Positions 1-11,470 of a stretch of 64,000 nt of DNA are shown in pieces. The notes beneath the pieces are model-generated. The model had not been told where the DNA came from. It made no database searches and was given only the letters and a program-made list of their open reading frames with translations. Numbering within the stretch: position 1 is the stretch's first letter; every line of letters starts with the position of its first letter. Location of the stretch: NCBI GenBank assembly GCA_019671135.1, contig JAHRHY010000002.1, positions 1,798,001 to 1,862,000 on the forward strand, written 5' to 3'. Source of the stretch: Linnemannia hyalina. Taxonomy: Eukaryota > Mortierellomycota > Mortierellomycetes > Mortierellales > Mortierellaceae. The translations under genes and the position numbers were made by a program.

Positions 1-3000
1 ATCGAGCTTGACATAGAGACCAAAGTCAACACCTCATTTGATCTATCTGCAGGTTCCCCGCCTTCTGCCCCTGTCACGCCTCCACCTCAGATTGGCAGTC
101 TCCCATCGACAGCCCCTACAACACCAGTCGCTTCTAGCACACCTCCGACATCAAAGTCCAAAAAGCCCAAGGATCCCGAAAAGAAGAACCAGGCACTTCG
201 GGAACTCATGACTCGACTGGAAGCTGTCCTCAAGGAAAAGAACCAGGCCCAGGAGGATCAAGAGGAGGCTGTCGAACAGGTTAGGCAGCTCCAGATCAGG
301 CTCGATCAGGAGATTCAGGCCAACCAGGATATCACAGCCAAGTTGGACCAGTTGCGAGCCACTGTCGCCGAGTTGGAGGAAGTCCGCACCGAGGCCGCTG
401 AGACTGGATCGACATTGGCACTGAATGATGCCATCCAGGTCGCACGATCAGAAGCTGAGGCTGCTCAGACGGCCAAGAAGGAGCTCGAGATCAAGTTGTC
501 AACCATCCAGAAGGCGCATACAGTCCTCCAAGAGTCCATGGGCCAGACTGAGCGGACACTAGAGACGGCCAAGAATCAGATCCGGGTACTGGGCGATGTC
601 TCCAAAGAACTACGGACTGCCAAGTTGGAACTGGATGACGTCCAAGAGGAGCTCCAAGAGAAGCAGCGGTTACTTGACCTGGAACGTCGATGGCGTGAAG
701 AGGCAGAGGCGAGTCGTGATACTATAAAGCGGGAGTATGATGAGGCCGTCAAGAGTAGTCGGCGACTTTTGGAGGAGGCACAGGAAAGGTCGACTGCAAT
801 GGCGTCGACAGTGGATGCCGCTTTGACTACAACGGGCAAGTACAACGAAAAAATCGACTCGCTCCAGTTGACTATCTCACAGCTGGAAGAGCGCTTTGCC
901 GGAGTCAACCGTGTGCGAGTCGAGCTCGAGCGTACTTTGGTAGGAAGATCAGATCGCGCATCGGAGATCTTGGTTCTCAACGGCAGGATTGCACAGCTTG
1001 AACAAGAGTCACGCAGGCAACTACAACAGATCCAGGCATTGGCATTGGAAAAGGAATCCCTCCTGAAGGCCGCATTGGCCGACAATGAAGCTACGAGAAT
1101 CACCACCAATGCTGAACTCACATCTGCCGTTGCCGTACGAATTGATCAGGCCACAGCTACAATGACGTCGGCAAATACAGCAGCTGAGGCGACCAGCACC
1201 GTAGGCCCTGACCCATCAGCAACGACAATCCAGACTCTGCAGGACAGGATTACCCAACTGGAAGCAGAACCCAAGGCCATGGGTCCTGTACCATCCCTGA
1301 ACGACCTCAAGAAACTTCATGACGAGCTCAGTTCTGTCAGACAAGCCAGAGTCGAAGCAGAAGAGACCATCACGGCCCTCCAGATCAAAGTCCAGGCTGC
1401 AGCGGCAGCATCCGAAGCCGCCAAGGAGAGCGATACAACCATCAGCCTCGAGGAACTCTCGTCGCTAAAGCAGGAGCGTGCAGAATTGTCGGAGAAACTG
1501 ACCCGTTTGGAGAGATTGCACCAAGGATTTGAGCGGTCGTCGTCAGAGCGGATCCAGACACTGGAACAGGAGCTTGCTGTCTTACTTGAACAAAAGTCGG
1601 CGCTGGAGGCTCAAGTCCAGGAGCAGTCTGACCTTCTTATCCGGGAAAAGCAGAAGGAGAAGGAAATAGAACAAGCCCGCGTTGCGGAGGGGATCGATCG
1701 GGTGACGCTTGAGTTGGCTGCTGTGAGGACGGCGGAACGGTTTGCGAGCAGCAAGGTGACCGAGTTGGGCAAGGAGAGAGATTTGGTCGTTGAAAAGGTG
1801 GTCAGGCTGGAGAAGCACCTTGAGAAGCTGAAAGAGTGTAAGGTCGGGCAGGAGCAGAGCTTGACTGGTCGCATCCAGGAGCTAACGCTAGAGAAGGAAG
1901 CCCTGAAGAAACATGTGGAGACCCTTCAGTTAGAACTCGAACAAGTCAACGCTCAGTCAGAGAAAAACGAGAAGGAAAGATCGTACGAACAGACAGGGGT
2001 GTCAGAAGAACGGGACAGAGCTGTTGGCAGGGTGACCAAGTTGGAGCTAGATTTGCATACTACGACAGCAGAATCCAATGTTGCTCCGTCTGCATGTCAA
2101 AAACAGGACAAGAACATGGACATGGACAAGGACAAGGAGCTACTGGCGCAGCTGACGTTGGAGCTCAAGACAAAGTCCAAGAAGCTCGCCATCGCACAGG
2201 AACAAGCCCAGGTCCAGCGAACGATGCATGCCGACAAGATTGCCCAACTCTCCGGTCAGATTCAAGCCCTGAAGACCGAACGAGATTCCCTATTGCAGCC
2301 CAAGACAGAGCTCGAGTCACAGCTTGCAGAGATGACGGAAAAGACCCAGAGACTGGAGCAGCAAGTCAAAGTCATGGAGGAAGACGTGGAGCGCTTATTG
2401 CTGGCCAAGACGGAGGCTCAGGAGCAAGTGTCGGGACTTCAAGATCGAATCACCGCTTTTGGACTACGAGAGCGCGACCTGAAGGACGCCCTAGCGTTGG
2501 CCACGGAGACGATGCATCACCGCGATGAGGATCTGTCGTTGACTCAGAAGCAGCTAAGGAAGGCGGAGAGTGAGTTGGAGAAGACTGAGCAAAGGCTGGT
2601 CAAGGTTGATCAGGCGAAAAAGTCCTTGGAGGAGGAGTATGCCGCGTTCAAGAGTACTGTCTCCAGGAACCAGCAAGAGGCCAAGACTCAGGCCAACCTT
2701 GCTGCCAGTCAACAGTCTACAATATCAAAGGAGCTCCAGCGTCTGAAGGCGACACAGGTCAAGACCCTGCAGGAGAGAGACCAGTTCCAGAAGGACAGAG
2801 ACCTTATGGTGCAGGACAAGGAAGCGGGTCAGAAGGAACTTGAGCGGAAACAGGCAGAGCTGGACACCTTGAAGCGTATGCACGAGTCAGCCGAGACCCA
2901 GATGCGGGAGTACCAGAGTCAATTGGCAGAGGCCCGCAACCGGGTTGATACCCTTGAGGAGTTGACATCGATAGCAAAGCGAGTGGCAGAGACCAAGGTG

Positions 3001-4166
3001 ACTGAGCTGGAGCAACTCAAGATCAAGAGCGCCGAGTCTGAAAAGGAGTTTGTCAGAGTCAAGAGCCAACTGAGGACCAAGGACGAGGACTACCGTGCAC
3101 AAAAGGACAAGTTCAGGTCTGAGGTGGAAGAGACGCGGCTGGTTCTTGGAAATGAGATTGCAGAATTAAATGAACAGCTGGAGAAGAACAACCAGGAAAC
3201 CATGGCACTCCAGACGTTGAGTGTCCAGCAGGGCGAGGAGCTGGATGTGACGAAGTCTAGGTTGGAGGTGCAGGAGACTATGGTGAAGACCCTGGAAGAG
3301 GAAGCAGAGGAAATCAAGCTTCGGAGGCGGGATCTTGAGCTGGAGCTTGTGAGTTGAATAGGTTTGCTACTTTATTGTTGGCGCTTTTATGTGAGTATGA
3401 ATGGTTCCTAATGTTCAATGGTGTGGATCATACTGATGAATAGCAACACTTCAAGGATCTGGAAGAAATTATGGCTAAGGACCGAGCAGAGCACTCGACC
3501 CTTGTCGACGACTACAAGATGCGGGAAGGTCATTTGCGAACCGTCAACAAGGTAACACGAAGCAACTTCACACAACAATACCATGCGTGCGTGTATTTGC
3601 ATGGAAGGAGCTGTATGCAGATAGAGTACTGACACACCCTTCCGCCCATGTGACTTTTATGGCCTTTTTGTAGACTTTGAAAGAAGAGGTGCGCAAGCTG
3701 CAGAGGCTGGGTCCTGGCTCACCATTGCCATCACCAACATCGCCCCATGCGCCTTACAACTCTCAGAATAATATACCCAGCACACCAACACCAGTAACAC
3801 CACGACCAAGAGCTGCTGGTGGAGGAGGAGGACCACAGCCCCTTGGTAGAGCAGCCACGATGGCTCTGCCTGTCACGCCACGGTGGTCGTCGCCGAGTCA
3901 GACCCATTCTGCGGCTGATGACGATGTCAATGTCGAGTATCTCAAGAACGTCCTCCTCAGCTTTATGGAGCACAAAGAGCGCCGCGTAAGTATAGCCACC
4001 TTGTCTTTTCTTGAGGTTGTATTACTAGGAACGAATAATGCCAGAGATGAGTTACGCTGACTTGCATTGTAATATTATTTGTTATTAGCAACAATTGATC
4101 CCAGTGGTGGCGCAGATGCTTCGACTGTCGTCGGACGAGACCAAACGGTTTTCCAAGGTTGTCTAA
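1..4166 (+). CDS. GRIP-domain golgin, long coiled coil (5' partial, 4 exons visible)
   Basis: The reading frame is open from base 1, so the start lies upstream of the window. Exons are about 1-3348, 3444-3551, 3674-3985 and 4089-4166. All introns are GT-AG and phase 0 (donors gtgagt, gtaaca, gtaagt; acceptors all TAG). About 1,281 residues are visible. After a short Ser/Pro/Thr-rich stretch, some 1,050 residues are Glu/Lys/Gln/Leu-rich heptad coiled coil. Exon 3 has a Pro/Ser linker and then EYLKNVLLSFMEHKERR, and exon 4 continues QQLIPVVAQMLRLSSDET. Together these form a GRIP domain with its conserved Tyr. In known golgins this domain binds Arl1-GTP and tethers vesicles at the trans-Golgi (yeast Imh1, golgin-97/245). 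Which paralogue this is cannot be told. The stop is TAA at 4164. Confidence 0.9.
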
Positions 4167-4665
4167 GATACTCGTCTCATGATTCCCATCCATGTCCATA
4201 TACCCTGTTTTTCTTTCTTGTGAATACATATACGTCCTGGCAGTGAAATTCTGTCCTTAATTATAAGAAAGCAGCATCCTATCAGAGACTGAGACTGAGA
4301 CTGAGTGAGCCCCTCCTTCTCCCCCTTGATCTTGCCTTGAGGTACCCCTTCTTTCTCTCTTCCCCTTCTCTTTGTCTTCTTTCCCTTCCTTTTCCTTCCC
4401 TTTCTTTCCCTTCCCTTCCGACCCTCCTCTTCTTCCTCTCTCAACCAACTTCATCAACACACTCTCTCTTCTTTTTGTCCTTTTCCTCACGCCCTCATCA
4501 ACAACCACCCATACACATCATCTTCCCCTTCCTGTCCATCATCATTCCTCCCACAAACTAACAAACCATCCGACAATTACACCAATTACTCTGACACCAA
4601 GCGGGTTTCCCTAAAGCAACCAACCCTTGTACACGCTCCTCCTTCCAACTAAAACAGCCACAATC
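4167..4665 (+). promoter_or_regulatory. Intergenic spacer with pyrimidine-rich promoter of the phosducin-like gene
   Basis: This 500-bp spacer follows the golgin stop. From about 4310 to 4560 the + strand is strongly C/T-rich (runs of ttcc, tctc), then becomes A/C-rich up to the ATG in context acaatcATGg. Pyrimidine-rich core promoters are common in fungi. No clear TATA box is seen, and the long antisense open frames here are composition artefacts. Confidence 0.5.
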
Positions 4666-6284
4666 ATGGCCCTTCAAGAAGCAAAGGCGATGGGACTGAG
4701 CCTGATGCCTGACCCAGAGACGTTCGCAAACCCACCTCGCGATCTTCAGGACCAGAACCAGCGTGCAAAATACTTGTATGATAGTAACCTTCCCGAGGAC
4801 TGGGGCTCGACCGCATCTGAATCCGGCGACGACGATGTCGACAACCTTAACGATGACGAGGAGCTGGCTCAGTATATGCTCGAAACCGGCGGGCTGACAG
4901 ACAGAGAGGTCGATAGGTTGGACGGCAAGACTTCCAGCCGGTTGGGCGTTCGAGACTCGACCGTTGCTGGTGGGATAGGGACGAGTGGACCCAACGGACA
5001 AAAGAACTATCCGGAACGAGAGACGGGCGCCAATACAGGACCCAAGGGCGTGCTTGCCGACCAAAAGTATCATCAACAGCAGCAGCTTCAAGAACGGCTC
5101 TCAAACCAGCAAGCATACAATGCTCGCATGTTGGCCAAGGCACCCACCACGACCACCTTTCGAGAGGACCAAGCCCGAGAGCGGCGGAATAAGAAGGCCC
5201 AGGGTGTGCTGGATAGTGATGATGAGGCTGAGGCGGAAAGGGGGGAAGACGCTGAAGAGAAAGCTATCCTGGAGAGAATTCGGGGCAATCGACTCAAGGA
5301 CATGTCGTGGGCTGCCAAGAAGAACGCTGCTGGCGCTCGTGGAGGCGCTGGTGGGAAGAAGATGTTTGGGTCGTTGATGGAGATGAACGCTGCCCAGTAT
5401 GTGTCTGCTATTGACTCCGAGAAGAAGGATGTTACCGTTGTCATCCACATCTATAGCGAGGTAAGGACTATCGATAATGCACAAGTGAAGCGTGTTTGTT
5501 ACGGTTCTTTTTTCGACTCTATACACAAGTGACAAACCTGCCGTTTATTAATTTATTTTTCCGACACATCAATTGGCGTGGTCAAACATGCACATCGGGA
5601 CAACCAACAAAAACCTACAATCGCAGTTCAACCCTTCATCCAAAAAATTGGACGGGTGCCTAATCCAGCTGGCAGGACGATACGCAACCACAAAGTTCAT
5701 TAGGATCAAGGCGCGAGAAGTCGACTTTGACGAAGAGGTCTGTCCTACCGTCCTTGTCTACCGTGCCGGCGATCTCATTGCCAATTTTGTTATGATTTCC
5801 TATGAGTTGTCCGAGGACTTTGACAGTACAGAGCTTGAAGAGCTCTTGACAAAGTACGTTTCTCACATAGAGCGATATGTACTCTCCAGTGGTTGTTGTT
5901 GTTGTTGTTGTTGTTTTTTTTTTTGTAATTTCTCTATGTTAATATGAAGTTGCTGTCATTTATGATGAACGTCGCCTTAGACATAAGGTGATTTCGCCAC
6001 ACGACCAGTGCCAGCGAGAGACATCGTTCTTTGATACATCGCTCGACTTGGACGCATTGAACGCACAGCTAGGAGACTTAAATATGATGGGCATGGGTCT
6101 CGGAGGTGTTGGATTGGGTCACTCATCATCATCGACAGGAGGAGGAGGAGGAGGAGGAGGAGGAGGAGGAGGAGGAGCTGTGAGTCGGCGTGGTATCTTG
6201 AGTGGCAACGTCAAAGAGTTCAGATACCAGGACGATGACGATGACAATGAGGCCGATCGTGATTATGATGAGGCAGAATACTAG
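4666..6284 (+). CDS. Phosducin-like protein (PhLP/PDCL family), 3 exons
   Basis: Exons are 4666-5460, 5627-5853 and 5981-6284. Introns are gtaagg...cgcag (166 bp) and gtacgt...ttag (127 bp). The predicted protein is about 441 residues. The middle of exon 1 carries GPKGVLADQKYHQQ, like the phosducin signature GPKGVxxDWR. The C-terminal half (VTVVIHIYSE, then CLIQLAGRYATTKFIRIKA and PTVLVYRAGDLIANFV) is the thioredoxin-like fold of PhLP. Family members act with the CCT chaperonin in G-beta-gamma assembly. An N-terminal acidic Ser/Asp patch may be a CK2-type site (inference). Exon 3 encodes a 13-Gly run from GGA repeats (6138-6176) and an acidic Asp/Glu tail. Intron 2 holds a TTG microsatellite and T run (5892-5924). 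The acceptor of intron 1 was chosen because it joins the fold without a gap. Confidence 0.88.
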
Positions 6285-7195
6285 CTTTTCTTGCGAAGGG
6301 CAGGTAACCTCCACTTTCCGCAAGAAACAATGTGAATACAGATAAACAAAGTGTGGGAATTGCATTCAAGGCCTTCACTTGTACCTTACCTTGCAGGGTT
6401 GGGCTATACCCTCCTTATTCTCTTTCCATCTCTCTGTTTTATCACACCTCCTCCCTGCCCACCTTGGTGTTCACTATCCGCTTCTCTCCCTCCGCTTTCT
6501 ATCCCTTTTTGACCTGTTCACTGCCCTTCTTCCTCATCCTGTCTCTCATTCTCTCCCATCGCTCAGAGTGTTGGTCGCAGTCATCTTCATCTTTTATGCC
6601 CTTTTTCATTCTTGCCTCTTCATAATGTTCCCTTCCCTCCTTCGTTTTCTCCTGTGTGCGGTTTATCTTTTTTGCGCCTGAGCCACTTGGCACTCGTTTT
6701 ATCAGGCTCCTCATTCTCTTTTATATTCTCATAAGGCTCAAAAAAGACCCACAGCTTCTTTGTCACCATTTTCCTCTCTCCAGTCTCTTTTTTTTTTGAA
6801 GAAACACACACACATAGTAATACACGCACACATAAAACAAGAAAAGAAACAAGAACAAGGCCTCCACGAAGACAAAATAACAAAGACACAGCTGCTACGA
6901 CTCCAGTATTGTGCTACAGTATCTGCACTGACTATGTGGCCGTATTCCTCAGCCCTTTATTCCTTATTCCCTATTCCTTCCTACTACCGCTCCTTACCCT
7001 ATTCCTCATACCCTAGCCTCTGTATAATAAACACCATCCGTTTCTAGCCTTTCCTTCTTGTCTCTAGTACTCTCTTGCCCTTCCTCTCGTTCTTGTCTCT
7101 CTCTCTCTGCTCCTGTTACATATTGACTCAACGACTGCATCAGGACGATTGCGAAACGGGTCCAGTAGTCGTGAAGAGCCGGATCTGGCCCTTGA
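6285..7195. other. Intergenic region, C/T-rich, no gene seen
   Basis: About 900 bp between the phosducin-like gene and the next open frame. Much of 6400-6620 and 6900-7100 is pyrimidine-rich. A short CA-rich stretch lies near 6805-6835. Open frames on both strands are low-complexity and match no family I recognise. Confidence 0.5.
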
Positions 7196-8023
7196 GATGA
7201 AGGATCGCACAAACAAAACCATTTGCAAAGTAGGGATTGGGGAGGTGACCTCCCATGCGCAATAGGGTCACAAGAAGAAAAAGGCCAACGATTTGGTCCG
7301 AGTCGGACTTTCTTTGAAGGATGCTCTGACTTCATCCAGGACGAATATGTCGTTCATGACGCTGTTCTTGTCGGATGGCAAGTCCTTGGCCAAATCATGG
7401 TTATGTTCAAGCGGGGAAATTTGTACCTTATGGTCCACGCATGGGACGTTACGATCCCCGATATCCTGACAGAGCTCGGCACGATCAGCACTCAGATCAA
7501 GATCTGGAATGATCTGAGAACCTCAGTCGAGCAAGGACTGAGTCCAGTCTTGGAAGCAGTGGTATCTGGCAAAGGAGGAGTTAGTGGCGCTGTTTGGTTT
7601 TCCATAATTCCAATCCAGATAAACAAACCCCTTAAATTGAATAAAGGGAAGCAGCTGAATGATTCTTATGAAGCAAGGATTGAGAGAGCCGACATCGAAG
7701 AATCAAAAAGAAACATCGCTATGAAAGCTTGGCTGCCACGAGCCAGTTCTCAGAGCATCCACTCTGATATGACTGTCATGTGAGGGTCACGCCTAGGTAA
7801 TAGATCGAATTCCGCCACAACCACTAAATATGAGATCCTCCCCTTGCTGACTCCTAGAAACTCCTATTGTTCTGGCTTCTACTACATATATAAATAGATA
7901 GTAGCTATCCATAGTGGTTTAGTTCAGTAGCTCATAACTCACTCTTTATTAAACATAAGCCTTCTTTAAGCACAGTTCAGTTCAGTCCAACCCCATTACA
8001 CCAGTCATCCTAGTGAATGGTGA
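7196..8023 (+). pseudogene. Unrecognised open frame, interrupted near its 3' end by a solo LTR
   Basis: The frame is open from 7196 (TGA at 7193) and lacks an early ATG; the first is near 7396. The 5' end is therefore spliced, lost or not a gene. It encodes a soluble-looking segment with a hydrophobic stretch around GWQVLGQIMVMFKRGNLYLM, and I do not recognise a family. A 253-bp solo LTR (7748-8000) with a 5-bp duplication CCAGT splits it. Removing the LTR and one CCAGT restores an ending ...LPRASHPSEW with stop TGA at 8021. As it stands the frame ends in the LTR at 7781-7783. The restored frame shows only that the frame was open at insertion. Expression is unknown. Confidence 0.4.
7748..8000 (+). 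mobile_element. Solo LTR, family A (copy 1)
   Basis: It starts with a mutated TCTCAGAGC..ACTCTG, compared with TGTCAGAGT..ACTCTG in the other copies, and ends ATTACA. It contains the family core: a TATA-like ATATATAAATAG, then TTCAGTAGCTCATAACTCAC and a TTTATTAAAC polyadenylation-type region. It is flanked by CCAGT at 7743-7747 and 8001-8005. Related LTRs lie at 13866, 14130 and 28147. Confidence 0.8.
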
Positions 8024-8585
8024 TCGAGCCTTTTGAACTAAAGGGTCTTTACTCTTTCACAGAAATCTTGTAGCAATTGGTGCCCAAAGAGAGTCTTGAG
8101 TAGATCAGTTGAGTCGAGGCCCGGTTCCAGGTTCAGATTAGGCCGTAGTTGAAGTATTCATGTGGCGGTGTATTTATGATAACACTGAAGAGGCGCGTGC
8201 GAGGAGAAGCTACGGTGAAACAACAAATCAGTGCTTGTTTACGCAACGAGGTTTTACTATAAAACAGTACGCAAATAACACTTGCATTGTTCATGCAAGG
8301 ACGTATACACGTAGTACAACGATTCAGGTGCTTGAATTCGCATGGGCCTTTCGATCCAGGTGCGGGCACAGAACAAAGCTGCCTTCTAGGGTCCACTCGA
8401 AGGAGAGCGGTGTTCTCCCATAGTCATTGGGTGTCTAAGGCTATTAGCCTCTTCTACCCTCTGCATTCTGGCTATGGTACCCATCGGTTTTCTGCAAGCT
8501 TAGATGAGTCACTATGATGGATATGCACCAACGTTTTACCACTAGTGGAGTGGTCGGACTCGGCAGTTAGAACTGCAGCCCCTGC

Positions 8586-8609
8586 CATACCATACCATAC
8601 CATACCATA
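8586..8609. repeat. (CCATA)n microsatellite
   Basis: About five tandem copies of the pentamer CCATA, directly readable. Confidence 0.9.
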
Positions 8610-8970
8610 AGGCATTGGCTTCAGATGTATATATCGTTTTCTTTGTTAACCCTTATCCTCGAGGCAATGCGCCCACAGGTTGGCATTGCCTTGGAGACGA
8701 AACGAGTCACTGATGTAGCATCAGCGGTCGGTCTCGGCCACCCTTTCTGCGTCCTCTCGCCAGACCACCCGGGCCTAACGTAACGTCGCGAACCTCTCCA
8801 CCTAAGAGGACGATATATATATCTGACTCAGTCTGCTCCCTTTCCTCCGTTTGTAGAATTTTCTTGGTTTCACAATTAAGGATGTGAGTCCTTTTTCATC
8901 GCGTATGTTGTTGAACTTAGCACATTTGATTAGTCGCATAATGCATAATAGAGATTCGACCGTAGTGGGT

Positions 8971-9105
8971 GATTGAGCCTAGTGATTGGCTGAAAAGACA
9001 TTAATTGAAATTGTTTATTTTAAAACAGCGGAAATCCAGTAAAGAAAAGGGAATTTAAAATGAAAAGAATCTATTGACTTTTCAGCCAATCATTAGGCTC
9101 AAATC
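8971..9105. repeat. Short inverted-repeat element (MITE-like)
   Basis: The arm gattgagcctagtgattggc (8971 onward, to 8997) pairs with an inverse copy at 9078-9105, with about two mismatches and one length difference. The loop is about 80 bp and A/T-rich. It may be a small non-autonomous DNA element, but no clear target duplication was found. Confidence 0.45.
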
Positions 9106-9323
9106 CCTATAACCCCCTATTTACGAGCCACTGCAGAACGTGCGCATCTAGATAGCATGGACCAATACGAAACAAACAAAATTATGCGGCTATACATCTG
9201 GCGAAGGAAAGTACCAAGCATATAAGATGTCAGGAAAAATAACTCTTTCTGACCCTCTCCCTCGACTTCTATCTTTCCACCCGAAAAGTCTGCATTTTGT
9301 TACTACAAACACTGTCGTCTGTA

Positions 9324-11272
9324 ATGACCTCTATCCCCATATATACCAACACCTGCATCGCCCCCGGCCCCTCCGGCACATTCGTCTATCTGGTCGGGGT
9401 TCCTGTCACAAACGAGGGAAGATTGGAGGTGTATACTGTCGACCTTTCTAACATCAACTCGCCTGTGGCCAAGTTTATAAACAGCCAGACGAATGCCATC
9501 TGGACCAGTGACACCGTAAAGGCCTGTTTCAACTTTGAGAGCAGCCAGCAAAACAGTCCATTTATCCTTCAGCAGTTCCAACCAAACTCCTACTTCGTCA
9601 ACATCTATCCAAATGGCACCTTTGCTTCCCCGGGGTACTTTAATAACACAGAGTTTGTCACGCCCAAGCTATGCTCTGTAACCGGGGCAACTGAAAACAC
9701 AGTCTGGGTTACAGCTTATGTGAATGCGACAGTGAATGCGGGTCCGGCGAAAACCAACTCTTTGTGGAGCGGTATGCGGTTACACGCCACTAACAATTCT
9801 GAGAACAATCTAAAGTAAGGGTGTTTATAAAAATGCCAGCAGATGTTCAAAGATGGAGACGACACAGGCATGCTCCCATGCATCATGCATTTTGCTTTTC
9901 GGCTCTCATGTAGACGTTCAATTCTAATTTCTTGCTCTCCCTCCCTTCTCTAAATCCTTTCATTATCGCCAAACATCATGCCATTCATTGTGTCAATAGC
10001 TACCTTTCCTCGCAGTATTCGACAAGCAAACCGCTAATCTCGGTCGGTACTTATGTCACCGCCTCGGAAACCATGACCCAGGGTCACCACGTCGTCTTTG
10101 ATACCAATGGTGGTGGAGTGTTTTACTCGGTCCTAGACTCCAGTGCGCCCGTTACCTCCAGTAATTACAGTACCGTCTCACTGTCAAACTCCCAACAGGT
10201 GAACATGAATGGAATTTGGCTGACAAGCAATGCGATAGCTATTACCATGGACAATGTTGCCTATATTCTGGACCAAGTAAGTCTGAGAGATAGCCCGCCT
10301 TGCATCGCATGGAAAACGACCACTATCAGATGGATAACGAACTTTCGCTTGTCGTTTTAGGCACCTGATGCTTCAATCCGCCTCTATTCCATCATTCCCA
10401 GTCAGTCGACTAACCTGTTACCCGTGCCGGTTTCAGGCAATGTTCCCATGTTTTCCCCCTTCATGACCGTTACGGCCTTGAATGAAAACATTATTCTCTA
10501 TTCGATTTCAGGTGTCGGTGTTGCGACGTTCAACAGTTTTGACACTGATGCATTGGCCTGGAGTGGTCCTAATTTGATGATGCCCGCAAGCCCACCGAGC
10601 CCACCGAAACCGTCGCCCACTTCCTGTCCAGACAGTGGTTGCTCCACGCCCACGTCTCATACTGGCGCCATCATCGGAGGCGTTGTCGGCGGATTGGCTC
10701 TCCTTGCCATTGCTGCATTCTTCCTTATTCGTTACCGCCGCAAGTCCAACAAGAGCGCCTCTGGTGCAGTTTCTGCCAGCTCTACTGAGGCCGAGAGCCA
10801 GTATATGGGTACAGTGCAGCCAATGCAGCAGAACCATATTCTAAAGCATCAATCGATGCAGCTGCCTCAATACCAACAACAGAACCAGCCTCCAACGCAG
10901 CTGCAACATTGGCAGGCCATTGACCCTTACCAGTCGCTCAACCCCCAGGCCCACAGTTTGAACGAAGGTAGTGGCTCTCCTACCCGGACTCTTGTTCAGC
11001 AGCAGCAACAGCCAAGCCCGGTCATTTTCAGGCCTCAGTCTCAGTGGGATGCTACCAGCCAAGCCCATCTACAGCCCTATATGTACTTACCTCCAAGCGT
11101 TGGCACCGTCGCACCGCAGCAGACCAACACAGGAATCAACGCATCCTATACCCAGCCAGTCTATACGCAAGGAGTCAGTGCGCCGCATACTCTCTATGCT
11201 CCTGCAAGTCAGATCCACACAACCCCCATTGGCAGTCAGCAGAATGTGCAGCCACAATCGGTCCCAAAATAA
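9324..11272 (+). CDS. Single-pass membrane protein with glycosylated ectodomain and Gln/Pro-rich tail (3 exons, 5' end uncertain)
   Basis: Exons are 9324-9814, 10000-10276 and 10361-11272. Introns are gtaagg...tcaatag (185 bp) and gtaagt...ttttag (84 bp), and frames join cleanly. The product is about 559 residues. Residues 1-340 look extracellular, rich in Thr/Ser/Asn with many N-x-S/T sites and beta-type strands. A Pro/Ser linker follows, then the hydrophobic segment AIIGGVVGGLALLAIAAFFL near residues 355-378, stopped by RYRRK. The cytosolic tail is Gln/Pro-rich. This layout suggests a type I surface protein of unknown function. The chosen ATG gives no signal peptide, and the upstream in-frame codons reach a stop at 9240. 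A missing first exon or a lost 5' end is therefore likely. Confidence 0.65.
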
Positions 11273-11470
11273 ATTTATCTCGGATGAATCGATTCATTTC
11301 TCCCGTTTGTTCAATGCGGTAGTTTCGTCGTTCGCCTCCAAACTTTCAATGTAAATACAGTTGTTGATGTTGTGCATGCTTGTATGGTTTCAAGGGCTTT
11401 GTTTTCAAAATGAAGAACAGCATTCAAACGCAAAGATTGATTGTTATTGTTATCCGACGTGCAATGCTTA

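Larger units (their letters stand above)
8024..9323. other. Intergenic region with microsatellite and small inverted repeat
   Basis: No convincing gene. Contents noted: a CCATA microsatellite (8586-8609), a TATATATAT box near 8813-8821 followed by pyrimidine-rich sequence that looks promoter-like, and a 27-bp imperfect inverted repeat (8971/9105). The last 80 bp before the membrane-protein gene are C/T-rich, as in the promoter of the phosducin-like gene. Confidence 0.45.

Noticed and set aside
576..1121. Long antisense open frame under the golgin coiled coil
   Set aside because: Composition shadow of Glu/Lys/Leu codons on the other strand; no motif.
4163..4614. Several overlapping open frames, Lys/Gly/Glu-rich on minus and Phe/Pro/Ser-rich on plus
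   Set aside because: Products of the pyrimidine-rich promoter; low complexity and no conservation signal.
5867..5947. Poly-Cys/Phe tail of an open frame after LLTK
   Set aside because: It is intron 2 of the phosducin-like gene (gtacgt...ttag) read through a TTG microsatellite.
8133..8517. Open frames on both strands of 70-90 codons
   Set aside because: No motif, no introns, mutually overlapping; treated as chance in non-coding sequence.
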